This document shows, piece after piece, positions 1 to 6,575 of a stretch of 12,937 bases of DNA (positions within the stretch are counted from its first letter, which is position 1; every line of letters begins with the position of its first letter). This DNA is from an uncultured Chitinophagaceae bacterium (GTDB lineage Bacteria; Bacteroidota; Bacteroidia; Chitinophagales; Chitinophagaceae), in assembly GCA_946885335.1 (NCBI GenBank), contig CAMPGG010000071.1, positions 1 through 12,937 on the forward strand. Reading direction: 5' to 3'. The notes under the pieces were generated by a model. That model searched no databases, was not told the origin of the DNA, and worked only from the letters and a program-made list of their open reading frames with translations. The position numbers and the translations under genes are program-made.

Positions 1-157
1 CATCTGCGTTAAATTCTTCAATAGCTGAAATAAACGTTTTCTTATTAGTAGCCAGTTTGAATTCACATGCTCCTAACTCTTTTAATAGCAACCGCTGCAT
101 GATCATGGCATCTTCCTTATTGTCTTCCAGTAAGATTATTCGTATTGATTTTTTCAT
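1..157 (-). CDS. Response regulator receiver protein, N-terminal part (cut by window edge)
   Basis: The minus strand reads from an ATG at 157 down to the window edge, giving 52 residues that begin MKKSIRIILLEDNKEDAMIM. This is the first beta strand and acidic pocket of a CheY-type receiver domain (E11, D12 and nearby E15/D16), followed by the first helix and second strand. The phospho-acceptor aspartate and everything downstream lie outside the window, so it cannot be decided whether this is a stand-alone receiver or has an output domain. The start is supported by an A-rich leader (cttaaaa) just before the ATG and by the normal receiver spacing from start to the acidic pair. It is transcribed away from the methyltransferase gene. 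Receiver identity is secure; the full product is unknown. Confidence 0.8.
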   Translation of the reverse strand, partial: MKKSIRIILLEDNKEDAMIMQRLLLKELGACEFKLATNKKTFISAIEEFNAD

Positions 158-559
158 TTTTAAGCAGGTGACTGATTGAGCATATCAAGTTACAGAACGT
201 AACTATTCGATGACATCATTTCTAAAGTTAAATTTTAAGTCATTTAAAAGCAGTGTTAATATCTACCCTTAACGGAGCTACATATCAAATAAAACAAAAG
301 GCTGAGTATATACACGCACCATGGCAACTTAACAGACAATCAATTTAGCAGATTTTAAATGCTGCAACTCTAAAAATATTTTAGCTTTGAATTATCATTG
401 CCAGAAAGACTTATTTGACACAACGACTATGATCATGTTTTCTTAGCAAAGCCTAATCTGCTGCTTCCATAGATTTGCTGCTATGCAGACTGACAAAAGC
501 TGTTCCACTTATACTGCAGCTTAAAAAATCACTACGTTTAAAAACAAACTGATCATAAG
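158..559. other. Intergenic region between divergent genes, no coding gene seen
   Basis: This stretch of about 400 bases is AT-rich and has no open frame of convincing length on either strand. It must carry the promoters of the leftward receiver gene and the rightward methyltransferase gene. Two matches to the Bacteroidota -7 consensus TAnnTTTG are visible on the plus strand, TAGCTTTG at 382-389 and TAGATTTG at 470-477. Neither has an obvious TTTG/TTG -33 box at the usual distance, so they are weak candidates. The second sits between short CATAG/CTATG arms. The palindrome TGATCA occurs at 430-435 and 550-555, and again inside the receiver gene at 100-105, but the same hexamer is found elsewhere in the window. 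Confidence 0.5.
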
Positions 560-1189
560 ATGAAACTATTTAAAGTAATTGGCAAGCAAATGCAATTCCC
601 GAAGGGTTTTTTCGGCAAGGTTTTATTTGCATGGATGACACCAAAAACCATTGCCCATGCACGGTGGACTGCCGACCTCCTGGACATTCAGCAGGAAGAC
701 CAAATTATTGAAATAGGCTTCGGAAATGGTGCGAATATTAAATTACTATTACAACAAGCAAACAAAGGGTCTGTTACGGGAGTTGAAGTATCAAAGACCG
801 CCATCGAAATGGCATCCAAGAAAAATGCAAAGGCAATTTCGGAGGGCAAAGTGAGATTGCACCAGGCTCCTGGTAACGCACTTCCTTTTAAAGATAAGGT
901 GTTTGACAAGGCATGTACAGTTGCAACGGCATATGTAATTGAAGATCCGGGAGCCGTATTTAAAGAAATGTTCCGTGTTCTCAAACCTAAGGGACGAGCT
1001 GCAGTAACCTTTCCTGTCAGGGAAAATTTTATGGAATTTAAACCGGTGGCAACAGAAGGGTTTTATCTGCACGAGCTTACTGATCTGGAAGCGGCATTCC
1101 GCAAAGCAGGCTTTGTCAATTGCCGGACCGAACGCAATGACCGGGTAAAATTTGGCGCCCATTGTATGCTTGGAGAGCGAAATAGTTAA
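560..1189 (+). CDS. Class I SAM-dependent methyltransferase
   Basis: This 209-residue protein carries the Rossmann-like methyltransferase core of the Methyltransf_11/UbiE-like kind. Motif I is at about residues 48-57 (IIEIGFGNG), where the glycine-rich loop binds S-adenosylmethionine. The acidic end of strand 2 is at about 72-78 (VTGVEVS), and the motif II/III region at about 116-150 (DKACTVATAYVIEDP, then RVLKPKGRAAVTFP). The short N-terminal helical cap (QFPKGFFGKVLFAWM) is common in small-molecule methyltransferases of this group. There is no signal peptide or membrane segment, so it should be cytoplasmic. The substrate cannot be read from the sequence. The gap to the next gene is 101 bp, so co-transcription is possible but not shown. 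The ATG at 560 gives the expected lead-in to motif I. Confidence 0.9.
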   Translation: MKLFKVIGKQMQFPKGFFGKVLFAWMTPKTIAHARWTADLLDIQQEDQIIEIGFGNGANIKLLLQQANKGSVTGVEVSKTAIEMASKKNAKAISEGKVRLHQAPGNALPFKDKVFDKACTVATAYVIEDPGAVFKEMFRVLKPKGRAAVTFPVRENFMEFKPVATEGFYLHELTDLEAAFRKAGFVNCRTERNDRVKFGAHCMLGERNS

Positions 1190-1290
1190 TTCAGCCAGAA
1201 ATTAATATTTTGTTTGCCGGAAACGCAATATAAAAAAGAAAGCAACCAATACTTTCAGGTAATTAAACAAACCGTTCTTTATAGTATATA

Positions 1291-2037
1291 ATGACCGACA
1301 AACTTAAACTATCAATCGAAAATCTCTATGTCACGTTCTCAAAATATCCTGGTAACCCCAGTTTGGAAGGCAGTCCTTTGTATGAGCATTTGGATAAATG
1401 GAATACTGTATTATATTCAAAACCGCTTCAGCAATTGACGGGTGAAGAATTGAAATTATTTTCAGGTAAGGCAATAACTACATCGGGTGATATAAACGAT
1501 CTGAAACATTTTTTACCACGATTATTTGAATTGATCGCATTATATAATACACCATATGACATTTGGATTTTATACCAAAAACTTGAGGCTGCACAATGGC
1601 ATGAATGGCGTTCCATTGAACAAGATGCAGTTAAAAATTTTAGTTTAGCGCTATGGGAAAATATACTTTTTGACAACAGTAAGAAAGCTGAAAAAGAATT
1701 TACAGCTTACTTTAATGCGCTGGCTCATTTTTATCCAAACTTTAATGAACTGACTGAAATTTGGCAGGTAAACAATTCATTTGGCAGTATCAAAATGCTT
1801 ACAAATTATATTTATGAAGAAAACTACTACTTGTTTTCAAAAGGATATATAAGAGGAAATGAAAAAAGTACCCGGAACATTCAGCTTTTCAGAAACTGGC
1901 TGTTATCAGAAAGATTAATTCAAAAATTGATTAATGCTTATTACCAATTTGAAATGACTGCACTGGCCGAGCGTATTTCATGGATATTGAAGATACTTGA
2001 TGACGAAAGGTTCAGAACCCAACAACTTAAGACATAA
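1291..2037 (+). CDS. Uncharacterised 248-residue protein with GDxxDxKHFLPR motif
   Basis: The product is a predicted soluble, mainly helical protein with no signal peptide or membrane helix. Its most distinctive segment is residues 66-81 (GDINDLKHFLPRLFEL), preceded by SKPLQQLTGEELKLFSGKAI at 43-62. From memory this matches an uncharacterised bacterial family in which an N-terminal CPCC motif is followed by SKPL-R-LT and then GDVDDFKHFLPR. In this copy the position that usually holds the cysteines reads EGSPLYEH (26-33), so the cysteine motif is missing. The C-terminal half is rich in aromatic residues and less recognisable. No function is known to me. It stands alone, with 101 bp before it and 119 bp after it. 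The reading frame is long and intact, so it is very likely a real gene; the family assignment is moderate. Confidence 0.75.
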   Translation: MTDKLKLSIENLYVTFSKYPGNPSLEGSPLYEHLDKWNTVLYSKPLQQLTGEELKLFSGKAITTSGDINDLKHFLPRLFELIALYNTPYDIWILYQKLEAAQWHEWRSIEQDAVKNFSLALWENILFDNSKKAEKEFTAYFNALAHFYPNFNELTEIWQVNNSFGSIKMLTNYIYEENYYLFSKGYIRGNEKSTRNIQLFRNWLLSERLIQKLINAYYQFEMTALAERISWILKILDDERFRTQQLKT

Positions 2038-2156
2038 ATTGAGTTAAATTGAAAATGTAAAATAAAAATCGTTCTTTAAACCCAGGGATTGTATTGTAAA
2101 GGAAATGCAAGAATTGGTTGCTCCGAAATAATTAAATAATACTTTAAAATAGAAGA

Positions 2157-2591
2157 ATGAATAAGAGTGGGCCAATTATCATTATTGAAGATGATACGGA
2201 TGATCAAGATATATTATCTGAGATCTTTAATGAACTTAATTATACTAACCAGATTGTTTTCTTTGGTGATAGTCAACAGGCCTTAGATTATTTAATTGAC
2301 ACAGATACAGAACCGTTCCTTGTTCTTTCTGACATCAATATGCCCAAATTAAACGGCATTGAATTGCGAGAAAAAGTTCATAATAATGAGGATTTAAGAT
2401 TAAAATCTATCCCATACCTATTTTTTACGACCAGCGCTGAGCAAAAGCATGTTGTAGATGCCTATTCAAGATCAATTCAAGGATTCTTTATTAAACCCCA
2501 TAGCTATGACCAACTAAAAAGTATGCTTATAAAAATTGTAGAGTATTGGCAGGAATGCCAATCGCCTAATTATATTAAAAATGCACAATAA
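2157..2591 (+). CDS. Stand-alone response regulator (receiver domain only, Rcp1-like)
   Basis: The 144-residue product is essentially one CheY-like receiver domain. The acidic pocket is E11-D12-D13 after the first strand (IIIIEDD), the phospho-acceptor is D59 in LSDINMP, the conserved Thr/Ser region is TTS at 91-93, and the conserved lysine is K113 in FFIKP. It ends KIVEYWQECQSPN, resembling the aromatic C-terminal tail of Rcp1-type receivers that are partners of PAS or phytochrome-like kinases. No DNA-binding or enzymatic output domain follows, so it should act by protein contact or as a phosphate shuttle. All catalytic residues are present. It could serve the PAS kinase encoded at 3967-6417, but a terminator and a second receiver gene lie between them. 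The start ATG is preceded by an A-rich leader (aaaatagaaga). Confidence 0.9.
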   Translation: MNKSGPIIIIEDDTDDQDILSEIFNELNYTNQIVFFGDSQQALDYLIDTDTEPFLVLSDINMPKLNGIELREKVHNNEDLRLKSIPYLFFTTSAEQKHVVDAYSRSIQGFFIKPHSYDQLKSMLIKIVEYWQECQSPNYIKNAQ

Positions 2592-2656
2592 AGTTATTGC
2601 CCTGATTATACGTAAGAAAATCCTGGCTAAACTTCCATTGATGGAATGAATACTAA

Positions 2657-2926
2657 AACATATTACATCTTCATACTGGAAATGTCCTTACTGTAAAAGG
2701 ATGGAGAAAGGATCTATATATCGGTGATGAATTGTATAAACTGAAAATGCCTGTCAGGTTTATATGGGGTGATAAGGATGTTTTTGAGCATCCCGAATCC
2801 GGCAAACAAAAAGCATTAGCTATAAAGGACATGCAATTTAAAATTGTGGAAAATGCAGGTCATTGTCCGTGGCTGGATGAACCCCGCCAATGCATAGATT
2901 TAATCATTTCAATGATGAAAGATTAG
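2657..2926 (+). pseudogene. 3' remnant of an alpha/beta hydrolase gene
   Basis: The frame is open from just after a stop at 2654-2656 to the stop ending at 2926. It has no ATG in a useful position (a TTG at 2732 is the only plausible start within it). The translation matches the last third of an alpha/beta-fold hydrolase: GWRKDLYIGDELYKLKMPVR, then FIWGDKDVFEHPESG with the strand and aspartate that normally carry the acid residue, then VENAGHCPWLDEP with the catalytic histidine, and a final helix. The nucleophile elbow (G-x-S-x-G), oxyanion hole and first strands are absent from this frame, and I see no recognisable pieces in the 65 bp between it and the receiver gene. A 5' deletion, probably with frameshifts near 2600-2660, explains this best. 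The remaining 90 residues could not form an active hydrolase. Confidence 0.75.
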
Positions 2927-2975
2927 TTGTTTTGTATTAGCAATCATATTTAAATGTCTGAAGGAACCCATAAAT

Positions 2976-3009
2976 AAAAGAAGGAGCTAACCATGCTCCT
3001 TCTTTTTTT
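2976..3009 (+). terminator. Intrinsic terminator hairpin with T-tract
   Basis: A 12-bp stem pairs 2976-2987 (aaaagaaggagc) with 2995-3006 (gctccttctttt) around a 7-base loop (taaccat), and the T-run continues to 3009. It lies 49 bp after the stop of the hydrolase remnant. The A-rich left arm would give a T-rich tail on the opposite strand as well, so it may act in both directions. It closes the plus-strand series that starts at 560 and separates it from the receiver/PAS-kinase pair. Confidence 0.9.
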
Positions 3010-3500
3010 GTATAGCCACCTACTATACAATATGCAAACCTACTTTCTGACAAAAAATTATAGGCAAATATATTAACCCTAATTAATGAATCATTGTAAC
3101 TGTACTGAAATTAGCAGAAAAATAAATGAATGCTTTGTAAATATTGCTTATCATTTTCACAGTGCCATTGAAGACCTGGTGTTCAAATGTCCATATGTAT
3201 CTTTTAATTGTAAGTAAACAGTTATAAAAAAGTGGAAATAAAGGTTCAAGTTATAATTATTGGCCGGCACCTGGCAAACAAATGATTATTTTCCTATATC
3301 TTCCAACACGAAACATGCCTAAGAAAATATTTATTACTATGAATGAATATCCGACCTGCAGTTTTAGTCATTCAAGCGTTTGCAAATATGATTATTTTTC
3401 AAAGTTTAATTTTTTTTCCAGCATTATTGAGCGCATCAATATTGGAATTAATCCTGTAACTGCCAGTACAGACAATACCCAGGCCAGTTCTGGCAGTATA
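3010..3500. other. AT-rich intergenic region upstream of the receiver/PAS-kinase pair
   Basis: About 490 bases follow the terminator without a convincing gene. The last 219 bases (3282-3500) are open in the receiver frame, but the translation is low-complexity and unlike any receiver N-terminus, so I treat it as leader. A 43-codon cysteine-rich frame lies at 3086-3217 and is discussed as a weak candidate. An 8-bp inverted repeat (3459-3497) sits immediately before the chosen receiver start. A partial -7-like element, TATCTTTT near 3198, is one base off the Bacteroidota consensus. The promoter of the pair must lie here, but none can be named with confidence. Confidence 0.5.
3459..3497. repeat. 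Inverted repeat ACTGCCAG/CTGGCAGT directly before the receiver start
   Basis: The arms ACTGCCAG (3459-3466) and CTGGCAGT (3490-3497) are perfect 8-bp inverted repeats separated by 23 bases, and the ATG chosen for the receiver gene follows three bases later at 3501. It could be a regulatory hairpin in the leader that affects access to the start, or a binding site for a dimeric regulator. No T-run follows, so it is not an intrinsic terminator. Arms this short can arise by chance in a 13-kb window. Confidence 0.35.
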
Positions 3501-3938
3501 ATGATTTTATTAGCCGACGATGACTGTGATGACAGGGAACTTTTTGAAGAAGCTATTTCGCAGATAAGTTCAAAAATAAAAGTAAGAACTGTGGAAGACT
3601 GCCATCAGTTAATGCAAATTTTAAAAGACACCCATATTCCATTACCAGATATCCTTTTCCTTGATCTTAATATGCCAGGCATGGGTGGTAAACAATGTCT
3701 AAAGGAAATAAAAAAAGATAAGCGGTTAAACAAATTACCGGTAGTAATTTATTCAACATCCAATTTAAAGGATGACATACAGGATACTTATTCTATCGGA
3801 GCCAATTATTACATTCAAAAACCCAATAGCTTTAAAGTAGCCATATCACTAATTAAAAAAGTGTTTTCCATTGATTTTGAACAATGGCGGGCCCATACGA
3901 ATCTGAATAATTTTGTTCTTTCAATAGATCGCAATTAA
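3501..3938 (+). CDS. Stand-alone response regulator paired with PAS kinase
   Basis: From the ATG at 3501 the product is 145 residues, one receiver domain, almost the same size as the receiver at 2157. The acidic pocket is in LLADDDCDD (residues 4-11), the phospho-acceptor is D55 (FLDLNMPGM), the Thr/Ser position is in YSTS, and the conserved lysine is K107 (YYIQKP). No output domain follows. The same frame is open upstream to an ATG at 3282, adding 73 residues, but receiver strand 1 begins directly after the 3501 ATG and the extra part is compositionally odd, so I take 3501 as the start. The PAS kinase gene begins 28 bp downstream on the same strand, so the two are probably co-transcribed and this is the likely phosphate acceptor of that kinase. 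Domain call secure, start less so. Confidence 0.85.
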   Translation: MILLADDDCDDRELFEEAISQISSKIKVRTVEDCHQLMQILKDTHIPLPDILFLDLNMPGMGGKQCLKEIKKDKRLNKLPVVIYSTSNLKDDIQDTYSIGANYYIQKPNSFKVAISLIKKVFSIDFEQWRAHTNLNNFVLSIDRN

Positions 3939-3966
3939 TTCACAAAAAGCGAAATAATATAAATCC

Positions 3967-6417
3967 ATGAATGATTCTATAGCAGTTAAAGGAAAATTTA
4001 TATTGAATTACCTCCCGGAATATGCTATGTTTTTGTTGCAAAATCATTTGGAAGCTTTTGTTACCGAGCTTTTAAGAATTTCAAGGGAGGAAGATATTCC
4101 CATGCTTCGATATTTTTCATCTTTTACTGATAATGATCTGCTGAAGATGGGTATGGACTCCAATTCCCTTTTACTTTCAATGATTGGCGAAAATAAAATC
4201 GATGAATATGTTCAACAATCTTCTGCCAGTTTTATTGAAAACCAACTGCCCATACTGGAACGGGATGACATTCTGATAGATGATATTACACTTGTTTCTT
4301 TTGTCAGACGAAAAGCTTTCCGGCTTTTTTTAGATCACTATACCAGCGATGTTGAAGTTTTTAGCCGGGTAATGGAAGATGTGGACCGGTTTACAACATT
4401 TAGTGAGGCATCCTTATTCAATGCTTATAATAATATACAGCAGGAAAAAATCAGCAGAATAAATCAGAAACTTGAATTGCGTTATAATGAATTACTGGAA
4501 GCGCAGCACCTGGCGGAAATGGGAAGTTTTTTTTGGGATATAAAAGGCGGGCAATCTGAATTTACACCAGGCACTGTAAGCATATTTGATCTTGAGGATA
4601 AGCAAAGTTTAGAAACATTTTTTGAACATGTACACCCTGGAGACAAACCACGATTAAAAACCGCGATAGACCAAAGCTTTACAAACAGCGGTTTATTTGA
4701 TTGTGAATACACATACCGGAAAAATGGCAATGAAAAAAGAATATGGTCCAGGGGTTATGTGAGCTTTGAAGATGGGACCCCGGTAAATATGAAAGGTACG
4801 GTAATGGATATAACGAAGAAGCATACATTACTGGCACGTCTTCAAAAGAGTGAAGAATTGCATAAGCAAGCTCAAGCCCTTACACATATAGGTAACTGGA
4901 GCTGGAACATTGCTGATAATAAGATTGTATGGTCAGACGAAATGTACCGTATATATGGATTGGTCCCACAAAGCGAACAAATCACTTTTGAAAGATTCAT
5001 ATCATTAATTCATCCGGACGATCGGGAAAAAAGAATGCAGGAGATACAGCAGGCACTTGAAACCAGAAAAGCTGATGATTATATTTTAAAAATAATCAAT
5101 CCTGATGGAAAGATAAAAATACTCAAAGGGAAAGGTGAAGTTGTTACTGATGAAAATAATTTACCGGCAGGTATTAATGGAACCTGCCAGGATATTACAA
5201 AAGAATACCTGTTAAATAAGGATCTGAAAGAAAAGAAAGAAAATCTTAAACAGTTAATAAATAACGCCCCTGATGGGGTGATTGTTATTAATGCTGAAAA
5301 CATTATCAGGTTATGGAATCCCAAAGCAGAAGAAATTTTTGGATGGACCGCTGATGAAGTTATAGGCAGGTCTATTACAGAAACGATAATACCTGAAAAG
5401 CATAAAGAAGCACATGAAAGCGGCATGAAACGATTTCTTCAAACAGGAGAAGAACATGTCCTTAATAAAACACTGGAACTTGAAGCCTGTAATAAGAACG
5501 GGCATTTATTTTATATATCCCTTACTGTTTCAGAAACCACGCAGGATAGCAAAAAAGCATTCATTGCATTTATCAGGGATATTTCACAGCAGAAAAATAC
5601 GCAACTGGAACTGCAAAAGAAAACCAGTATGCTGGAATATAAAAATGTAGAATTAGAAAGGATAAACCAGGAGCTGGAGTCTTTTAATTTTGCAGCCAGC
5701 CATGACCTGCAGGAGCCATTGCGTAAAATACATACTTACAGCAATCGTATTACCGAATCGTATGCAGATGAAATTCCATCAAATATTGCAAAACATTTCG
5801 GAAAAATCATATCAGCAGCATCACGGATGCAAAAACTTATAGCAGATCTGCTTAGTTTTTCTCAAAATACCTTAAAATCAAAAGAAGTACAGCTGGTTGA
5901 TTTGAATGCATTGATGGAGGAAGTAAAAGCTTCTGTGATTGATAATGTGGAAGAAAGTAATGTTCAATTAAATGTCGATCCGTTACCAGATGTAAAGGTT
6001 GTACATTTTCAGTTCCAGCAATTATTTATAAACCTGCTTAGTAATGCCATTAAATACAAACGCAGTGATGTTGCACCAAAAATAAAAATTGAATCCCGGA
6101 TTATCAGCAGCAGTGATATTGATATAAAAGGGATTTTCCCTGGGAAAAATTTTTTAAAGATAAGCGTGGCAGATAATGGAATTGGATTTGATACTGAATA
6201 TTCAGAAGAAATATTTAATTTATTCACGAGGCTGCACAGTAAAGATAAATATTCCGGAACAGGCATAGGTCTTGCCATCTGCAAAAAAATAGTTCATAAT
6301 CATGATGGGCTCATAAAAGCTGAAAGCAGGCCAGGAGAAGGATCTACTTTTTTTATTTATCTGCCGGAACATTGCATAGTAAATGTGAAGGATAAGGTTA
6401 AAGTTGAGAAGGTTTAG
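3967..6417 (+). CDS. Soluble multi-PAS sensor histidine kinase
   Basis: The 816-residue protein has no signal peptide or membrane helix and should be cytoplasmic. Residues 1-170 are an all-helical region, possibly a RsbR-N-like or globin-like sensory module, ending in a coiled coil. Three PAS domains follow at about 178-285, 300-412 and 424-543; the first two have the PAS_3/PAC look (HPDDRE, then GTCQDITKE). A coiled coil at 545-572 leads to HisKA with H579 in AASHDLQEPLRKI, the variant seen in phytochrome-like kinases. The ATPase domain has its N box at N689/N693 (NLLSNAIKY), G1 at D736 (DNGIGFD) and G2 at 764-768 (GTGIGL). The third PAS lacks the LOV cysteine motif, so flavin light sensing is not indicated. 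All kinase residues are present. No receiver is attached, consistent with the receiver encoded 28 bp upstream. The last codons lie in a 9-bp tandem repeat. Confidence 0.93.
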   Translation: MNDSIAVKGKFILNYLPEYAMFLLQNHLEAFVTELLRISREEDIPMLRYFSSFTDNDLLKMGMDSNSLLLSMIGENKIDEYVQQSSASFIENQLPILERDDILIDDITLVSFVRRKAFRLFLDHYTSDVEVFSRVMEDVDRFTTFSEASLFNAYNNIQQEKISRINQKLELRYNELLEAQHLAEMGSFFWDIKGGQSEFTPGTVSIFDLEDKQSLETFFEHVHPGDKPRLKTAIDQSFTNSGLFDCEYTYRKNGNEKRIWSRGYVSFEDGTPVNMKGTVMDITKKHTLLARLQKSEELHKQAQALTHIGNWSWNIADNKIVWSDEMYRIYGLVPQSEQITFERFISLIHPDDREKRMQEIQQALETRKADDYILKIINPDGKIKILKGKGEVVTDENNLPAGINGTCQDITKEYLLNKDLKEKKENLKQLINNAPDGVIVINAENIIRLWNPKAEEIFGWTADEVIGRSITETIIPEKHKEAHESGMKRFLQTGEEHVLNKTLELEACNKNGHLFYISLTVSETTQDSKKAFIAFIRDISQQKNTQLELQKKTSMLEYKNVELERINQELESFNFAASHDLQEPLRKIHTYSNRITESYADEIPSNIAKHFGKIISAASRMQKLIADLLSFSQNTLKSKEVQLVDLNALMEEVKASVIDNVEESNVQLNVDPLPDVKVVHFQFQQLFINLLSNAIKYKRSDVAPKIKIESRIISSSDIDIKGIFPGKNFLKISVADNGIGFDTEYSEEIFNLFTRLHSKDKYSGTGIGLAICKKIVHNHDGLIKAESRPGEGSTFFIYLPEHCIVNVKDKVKVEKV

Positions 6418-6465
6418 AGGGTTTAGAAAGTTTAGGGAGTTGAGAAGGTTTAGGGAGTTTATAGT
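6403..6465 (+). repeat. Seven-unit 9-bp tandem repeat spanning the kinase stop codon
   Basis: Seven consecutive 9-base units of the form GTTTAGRRR or GTTGAGAAG run without gaps: units start at 6403, 6412, 6421, 6430, 6439, 6448 and 6457, and the last has drifted to gtttatagt. The first unit encodes V-E-K of the kinase C-terminus and the second supplies its TAG stop. Because the unit is a multiple of three and the stop is part of the unit, the kinase frame continues as V-stop-x triplets. Units 1 and 5 are identical, and units 4 and 6 are identical, suggesting duplication of a two-unit block. A GAGAAGGT/ACCTTCTC inverted pair (6442-6449 and 6466-6473) could fold at its right end, without a T-run. 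Confidence 0.9.
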
Positions 6466-6529
6466 ACCTTCTCCTCCTGCCCATTTATTTCATCAATATA
6501 GTTCCAGCGAAGGATTTTCATTCGTCTTA

Positions 6530-6567
6530 TTATAGTTAACTTCCGTATTCTGTTTCAATTACTATAA
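6530..6567. repeat. TTATAGT/ACTATAA inverted repeat before the hybrid regulator gene
   Basis: TTATAGT (6530-6536) and ACTATAA (6561-6567) are perfect 7-bp inverted arms with a 24-base spacer, ending nine bases before the GTG start of the hybrid regulator. Related TATAGT words occur in the same intergenic stretch at 6460-6465 and 6497-6502. This could be an operator or promoter-associated site, but AT-rich arms of this length are expected by chance fairly often. Confidence 0.25.
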
Positions 6568-6575
6568 CAGTTTAT

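Noticed and set aside
688..1162. Minus-strand open frames inside the methyltransferase gene
   Set aside because: They are antisense to a gene with clear motifs and show no domain features of their own.
2732..2926. Short intact hydrolase-like gene starting at TTG 2732
   Set aside because: Homologous sequence continues upstream of the TTG to about 2657 and the nucleophile half is missing, so a truncated gene explains it better.
3282..3500. Upstream in-frame extension of the receiver as coding sequence
   Set aside because: The translation is unlike any receiver N-terminus, and strand 1 of the domain begins right at the 3501 ATG; the 145-residue size then matches the other stand-alone receiver.
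5079..5505. Cysteine/phenylalanine-rich minus-strand frames inside the PAS kinase
   Set aside because: Their hydrophobic composition follows from antisense reading of an AT-rich gene; no signal or domain logic is visible.
5456..5650. 64-codon plus-strand frame inside the PAS kinase
   Set aside because: It is an out-of-frame shadow of the third PAS domain region, with no independent support.
6403..6465. CRISPR-like repeat array
   Set aside because: Units are 9 bp, adjacent and without spacers, so it is a tandem minisatellite.
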